Source: Nocardia bovistercoris
Lineage (GTDB): Bacteria > Actinomycetota > Actinomycetes > Mycobacteriales > Mycobacteriaceae
Reading direction: 5' to 3'
Assembly (NCBI RefSeq): GCF_015674855.1
Contig: NZ_JADMLG010000004.1
Coordinates: 62,001 to 126,000 of the forward strand
DNA: 64,000 bases
Below, piece after piece: positions 60,510 through 64,000 of the stretch. The translations under genes and the position numbers were made by a program. Position 1 is the first letter of the stretch. Every line of letters begins with the position of its first letter. Below the pieces are notes generated by a model that saw only the letters and a program-made list of their open reading frames with translations, did not search any database and was not told the DNA's origin.

Positions 60510-61568
60510 ATGACCGACCTGTCCACACGAGTAGATCTCGCACTGCTCGGAATTCGCGTCGAGGTACCGGTGCAGCGCCGATCCGGGGCCGGGCCGAGCG
60601 ATGACGGTCACGTCCTGATCGGGGGTGCGGGCGCTGCCATCCCCATCCGCTCCGACAGCCCGTACGAGATCCGTTCCGACCGACTGCTTCTCGACGGCGC
60701 CGACCTCGGCGTCGCGATCGAGCCGGTGCGCCGCCCTCGCTTCTACGACCTGCGCACCGCCGACGGCATCGCCTACGAGAAGATCGCCAAACTACACGGC
60801 GCCGACGTGCTCGCCACCACCGTGGTGCAGACCTGCATCCGCTACGGCGAGGACCAGCGCTGCCGATTCTGCTCGATCGAGGCATCGCTGCGGGCGGGCA
60901 GCACCATCGCCGTCAAACGTCCCGACCAACTGGCCGAGGTGGCCGCGGCGGCGGTGGAACTCGACGGGGTCGGGCAGATGGTCATGACCACCGGAACCTC
61001 CGCTGCGGCCGATCGCGGGGCGCGGCATCTGGCGCGCTGTGTGCGTGCGGTGCGGGCCGCGGTGCCCGACCTACCGATCCAGGTGCAGTGCGAGCCGCCA
61101 CGCGATCTGGCGACACTGTCCGAATTACGTTCGGCCGGAGCCGATTCCATCGGAATTCACGTCGAGTCACTGGACGACGAGGTGCGCGGGCGCTGGCTGC
61201 CTGGCAAGGCGACGGTGCCGCTGAGCGAATACCGCACGGCGTGGACGGAGGCGGTTCGGATCTTCGGCCGCAACCAGGTTTCCACGTATCTGTTGGTCGG
61301 TCTCGGCGAGGATCCGGACGAACTCGTCGCGGGCGCGATCGAACTCATCGACATGGGCGTGTACCCGTTCGTTGTGCCGTTCCGGCCGTTGGCGGGGACG
61401 CTGGCGGTCGACGTCGACGGCGCGGTCGCGCCACCGGCGGCGCTGCTCGAACAGGTCAGTCGCAGGGTGGGCGCGGCGCTGCGGCGCGCGGGCATGCTCG
61501 GCGCGGAGCAGAAGGCGGGCTGCGCGGCCTGTGGCGCTTGCAGTGTTCTCGGCGCGGCGGGAGGCTGA
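60510..61568 (+). CDS. nitD: MSMEG_0568-family radical SAM protein
   Basis: The product has 352 residues. The candidate cluster cysteines are C109-x8-C118-x2-C121 (TCIRYGEDQRCRFC), wider than the usual C-x3-C-x2-C. The SAM-binding barrel strands (MVMTTGTSAAADRG, IQVQCEPP, GIHVESLDD) follow. A C-terminal CAACGACS may hold another cluster. Reaction unknown; expected to act with the nitrilase and the GNAT-AIR protein. Confidence 0.9.
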   Translation: MTDLSTRVDLALLGIRVEVPVQRRSGAGPSDDGHVLIGGAGAAIPIRSDSPYEIRSDRLLLDGADLGVAIEPVRRPRFYDLRTADGIAYEKIAKLHGADVLATTVVQTCIRYGEDQRCRFCSIEASLRAGSTIAVKRPDQLAEVAAAAVELDGVGQMVMTTGTSAAADRGARHLARCVRAVRAAVPDLPIQVQCEPPRDLATLSELRSAGADSIGIHVESLDDEVRGRWLPGKATVPLSEYRTAWTEAVRIFGRNQVSTYLLVGLGEDPDELVAGAIELIDMGVYPFVVPFRPLAGTLAVDVDGAVAPPAALLEQVSRRVGAALRRAGMLGAEQKAGCAACGACSVLGAAGG

Positions 61569-61570
61569 CC

Positions 61571-63067
61571 ATGGCTCGCACAGAGGCGGCCCGCACGGGA
61601 GTGCTTCGCGCGGAGTTCCCGGCGCGCAGCGGCGCGGAATCGGGCGCTTGGACAGATCATCTTGCCGCGCAACCGGTCTCATCGGCGGCCGACTGCGTCC
61701 TTTCCGGCCGCGCGCCGAGTCCGCCGTTCCTGATACGCGTGGCCGACCGGCCGTTGCTTGCGGCCTACCGGGCGCTGCGTCGGGAGAACTTCGTGGTCCA
61801 GCAGGGTCTGTTCACCGGTTCCGATGCCGACGACATCGATGACGACCCGCGCGCCCGCGTACTGGTCGCTCTCACCCCCGAGGGTGAATTGCTCGGCGGG
61901 GTGCGGCTCGCGCCCGCTACCGAGACCGATATCGGCTGGTGGACCGGCAGCAGGCTGGTCGTCGACGGTCGCCTGCGCACTCGCGGCGTCGGGCAGGCGC
62001 TGGTCCGCGCGGCCTGCGCGTGCGCCGAGACCGAGCATGTGCTGCGTTTCGAGGCGACGGTGCAGAGCCGGTACGCGCCCCTGTTCACGCGCCTCGGCTG
62101 GACCGATCTGGGCAGGTGCGAAGTCGGCGGTGTCGAACACCGGAGTATGCGTTGGCCCATCGACCGGGTGCGTCGGCTGGTCGAAGCCACCAAGTCCGTT
62201 CTGTCCGAGGCGCTCGCGCCCTTGGATGGCCACGCCATGACGCTGGGCGGCAACGGATTTCGCGGCGATGACGGTGCACCGGTGCCGGGCAGCGACCTGA
62301 TCGCGGCCTGCGACGCCATCATCCCGTCCATGGTCGAACGCGATCCGGAATGGGCCGGATGGTGCGCGGCGCTGGTCAATCTCAACGATCTGTCCGCTAT
62401 GGGCGCGCATCCGGTCGGCATGCTCGACGCTGTCGGCGCGCCGACCAAGTCGCTGCTGACCAGGGTGTTGCGTGGTCTGGCCCGCGCGGCGCGCACCTGG
62501 GACGTGCCGGTACTCGGTGGACACACCCAACTCGGCGTGCCCGCGGCGCTGTCGGTGACCGCCCTCGGCCGCACCGAGCGGCCGGTGCCGGGCGGCGGTG
62601 GTCGGCTCGGCGACGAGATCCGACTGACCGCCGACCTCAGCGGCGGCTGGCGTCCGGGATACACGGGGCGGCAATGGGATTCGTCCTCGCATCGGGACGG
62701 CGCGGAATTGCGCGCGATGGGCCGGTTCGTGGCGCGCACCGCGCCGCACGCGGCCAAGGACGTCAGCATGGCGGGCCTGGCGGGCACCATCGGCATGCTC
62801 GCCGAGGCGAGCGGCGTAGGCGCCGAACTGGAGGTCGCGCGTATTCCGCGACCGTCGAATACCACCGTGGCGGAATGGATCACCTGCTTTCCGGGTTTCG
62901 CCATGATCACCGCCGACCGGCCCGGCGCGTCCGTCGCGCAGGCCGGACCCGCCACTTCCGCGCTCTGCGGAGTACTCACCTCGACACCGGGGGTCGGCTT
63001 GCGCTGGCCCGACGGGACGACAACGGTCGCGGTGCCCGGCGCCGTCACCGGATTGGGGCAATCATGA
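61571..63067 (+). CDS. GNAT acetyltransferase fused to AIR-synthase-like domain
   Basis: The product has 498 residues from ATG 61571 (GGGAGG upstream). Residues about 40-195 are GNAT-like (YRALRRENFVVQQGLF, VVDGRLRTRGVGQALVRAAC). Residues about 210-495 are AIR-synthase/ThiL-like (GDDGAPVPGSDLIAACDAII, ALVNLNDLSAMGAHPVGMLD, VLGGHTQLGVPAALSVTALG). In cyanobacteria and Pseudomonas these are separate proteins (sll0786/sll0787; nitE/nitF); the fusion is MSMEG_0567-like. The stop overlaps the nitrilase start by four bases. Confidence 0.9.
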   Translation: MARTEAARTGVLRAEFPARSGAESGAWTDHLAAQPVSSAADCVLSGRAPSPPFLIRVADRPLLAAYRALRRENFVVQQGLFTGSDADDIDDDPRARVLVALTPEGELLGGVRLAPATETDIGWWTGSRLVVDGRLRTRGVGQALVRAACACAETEHVLRFEATVQSRYAPLFTRLGWTDLGRCEVGGVEHRSMRWPIDRVRRLVEATKSVLSEALAPLDGHAMTLGGNGFRGDDGAPVPGSDLIAACDAIIPSMVERDPEWAGWCAALVNLNDLSAMGAHPVGMLDAVGAPTKSLLTRVLRGLARAARTWDVPVLGGHTQLGVPAALSVTALGRTERPVPGGGGRLGDEIRLTADLSGGWRPGYTGRQWDSSSHRDGAELRAMGRFVARTAPHAAKDVSMAGLAGTIGMLAEASGVGAELEVARIPRPSNTTVAEWITCFPGFAMITADRPGASVAQAGPATSALCGVLTSTPGVGLRWPDGTTTVAVPGAVTGLGQS

Positions 63068-63990
63068 GCGAGCTCACGATATCCGTCGCCGCCGCCGAAT
63101 TCGGCCGCGACATGGACGCGTGCTATCGCACCATCGGTGCGCTGATGGAACAGGCGCGGGCGCGCGGCAGCGGTCTGCTCGTCCTGCCCGAGGCATGCCT
63201 CGGCGGCTACCTGCCGAGCCTCGGCGGCGGCGCGGAGACCGAGGAGGCCAAACAGCGCAGATTGCGCAGTCTGCCGCCCGCCCTCGAACTGGACGGACCC
63301 GAACTGCGCCGCGTCATCGCCATGGCGGGTGATCTGGTCGTCACCCTCGGTTTCTGCGAGGCCGACGGGGAGACCCGCTACAACGCGGCGGTGACCCTCA
63401 GCGGTGACGGCATCCTCGGCTCCTACCGCAAGGTGCACCAGCCGCTCGGCGAAAACCTCTGCTACGCGGCCGGTTCGGAGTATCGGGCCTTCGACACTCC
63501 GGTCGGCAGGCTCGGCATGCAGATCTGCTACGACAAGGCGTTCCCGGAGGCCGCGCGCAGCCTGGCGCTCGACGGCGCCGAGATCATCACCTCGCTCTCG
63601 GCGTGGCCGACCGCGCGCACGGCGACCGTCGAACGGATGGAGGAGGACCGCTGGAAGCAGCGTTTCGACATCTACGACCGGGCCCGCGCGGTGGAGAACC
63701 AGGTCGTGTGGGTCGCCTCGAATCAGGCGGGCACCTTCGGGTCGCTGCGTTTCGTGTGCAGCGCGAAAGTGGTCGGACCGGGCGGCGAGGTACTGGCCGA
63801 CACCGGTGTCGAACCCGGATTGGCCACGGCTGCCGTCGATGTCGCTGCGGCTCTGGAACAGGCGCGCGGCGGCGGCATGTACAACCTGCGCGACCGGCGA
63901 CCCGAGCTGTACCACCGGGTGGTGCAGCGGCACGGGGTGGTCGGGCGCCCGGACGCGCCGGATCTGGTGTCCGCGGGAGTGCTGCCGTGA
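63064..63990 (+). CDS. nitC: Nit6803-type nitrilase
   Basis: The product has 308 residues. The catalytic triad is Glu43 (VLPEACLGGY), Lys123 (SYRKVHQP) and Cys155 (MQICYDKAFPE). WPTARTATVERMEEDRWKQR and VWVASNQAGTFGSLRFVCSA are typical of the Nit1 subfamily. It hydrolyses a nitrile to an acid plus ammonia; in Nit1C the true substrate is thought to be derived from cyanide. Its stop overlaps a further GTG start. Confidence 0.93.
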   Translation: MSELTISVAAAEFGRDMDACYRTIGALMEQARARGSGLLVLPEACLGGYLPSLGGGAETEEAKQRRLRSLPPALELDGPELRRVIAMAGDLVVTLGFCEADGETRYNAAVTLSGDGILGSYRKVHQPLGENLCYAAGSEYRAFDTPVGRLGMQICYDKAFPEAARSLALDGAEIITSLSAWPTARTATVERMEEDRWKQRFDIYDRARAVENQVVWVASNQAGTFGSLRFVCSAKVVGPGGEVLADTGVEPGLATAAVDVAAALEQARGGGMYNLRDRRPELYHRVVQRHGVVGRPDAPDLVSAGVLP

Positions 63991-64000
63991 GCGCGAATTC
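63987..64000 (+). CDS. Start of the next Nit1C gene (partial)
   Basis: A GTG at 63987 overlaps the nitrilase stop as GTGA and begins Met-Ser-Ala-Asn before the window ends. By comparison with related clusters it may encode the flavin-dependent oxidoreductase or a small family protein, but too little is present to tell. Confidence 0.4.

Overview
The window is high-GC DNA with dense genes, frequent GTG starts and 4-base ATGA/GTGA overlaps. The gene families point to a mycolic-acid actinomycete, most likely Nocardia or a close relative. Pointers include a hemophore-related protein, an EthA-type monooxygenase, two DUF574 methyltransferases, a mycobacterial-type Nit1C cluster and many small DUF proteins typical of Nocardiaceae. 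There is no rRNA, no tRNA I could recognise, no CRISPR array and no intact insertion sequence.

Bases 1-10,000 hold the end of a chaA-type antiporter and two paralogous anchored secreted proteins. These are followed by an OhrR-like MarR regulator with a DUF5313 gene, an odd P450, small membrane proteins, a phosphoribosyltransferase, a VIT-family transporter, a lipoprotein, and divergent AraC and GntR regulators. Bases 10,000-23,000 hold ethA, a large LAL-type LuxR regulator, an AI-2E-family permease and a hemophore-like protein. A two-component system follows whose kinase carries a hexapeptide repeat. Then come a MerR regulator fused to a sliding-clamp-like domain with a partner gene, and a CDF metal exporter with a palindromic operator.

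Bases 23,000-34,400 hold a DUF574 methyltransferase next to a PAS-GGDEF protein, an unknown polytopic membrane protein, a DUF72 protein, an acyl-CoA synthetase divergent from a tandem TetR regulator, and a TetR/EthD pair. Bases 34,798-40,968 encode a dimodular NRPS with domain order A-T-C-A-T-reductase. Secreted and membrane proteins, a Mut7-C protein, and a second GGDEF(-EAL)/DUF574 pair follow.

Bases 46,830-50,650 (minus strand) contain the most unusual block. An EACC1-type small protein overlaps a caspase-like protease with TPR repeats, which is followed 30 bases on by a half-length, degenerate ClpC-like ATPase, then a thioredoxin with its own MerR-type promoter. A short Rho paralogue lies upstream. 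A tandem pair of ClpP paralogues lies at 55,568-56,760. The second has lost the catalytic serine, and the pair is convergent with a ClgR/PopR-like regulator ending in LLAA. The caspase operon, the ClpC-like protein and the ClpP pair may form one accessory proteolysis or conflict module. That link is inference.

Bases 57,190-59,577 hold a secreted transglycosylase and a sulfite-oxidase-like/flavoreductase/DUF6510 trio. Bases 59,955-64,000 are a Nit1C cluster: MSMEG_0572-type protein, radical SAM protein, GNAT-AIR-synthase fusion and nitrilase, then the start of a further gene.
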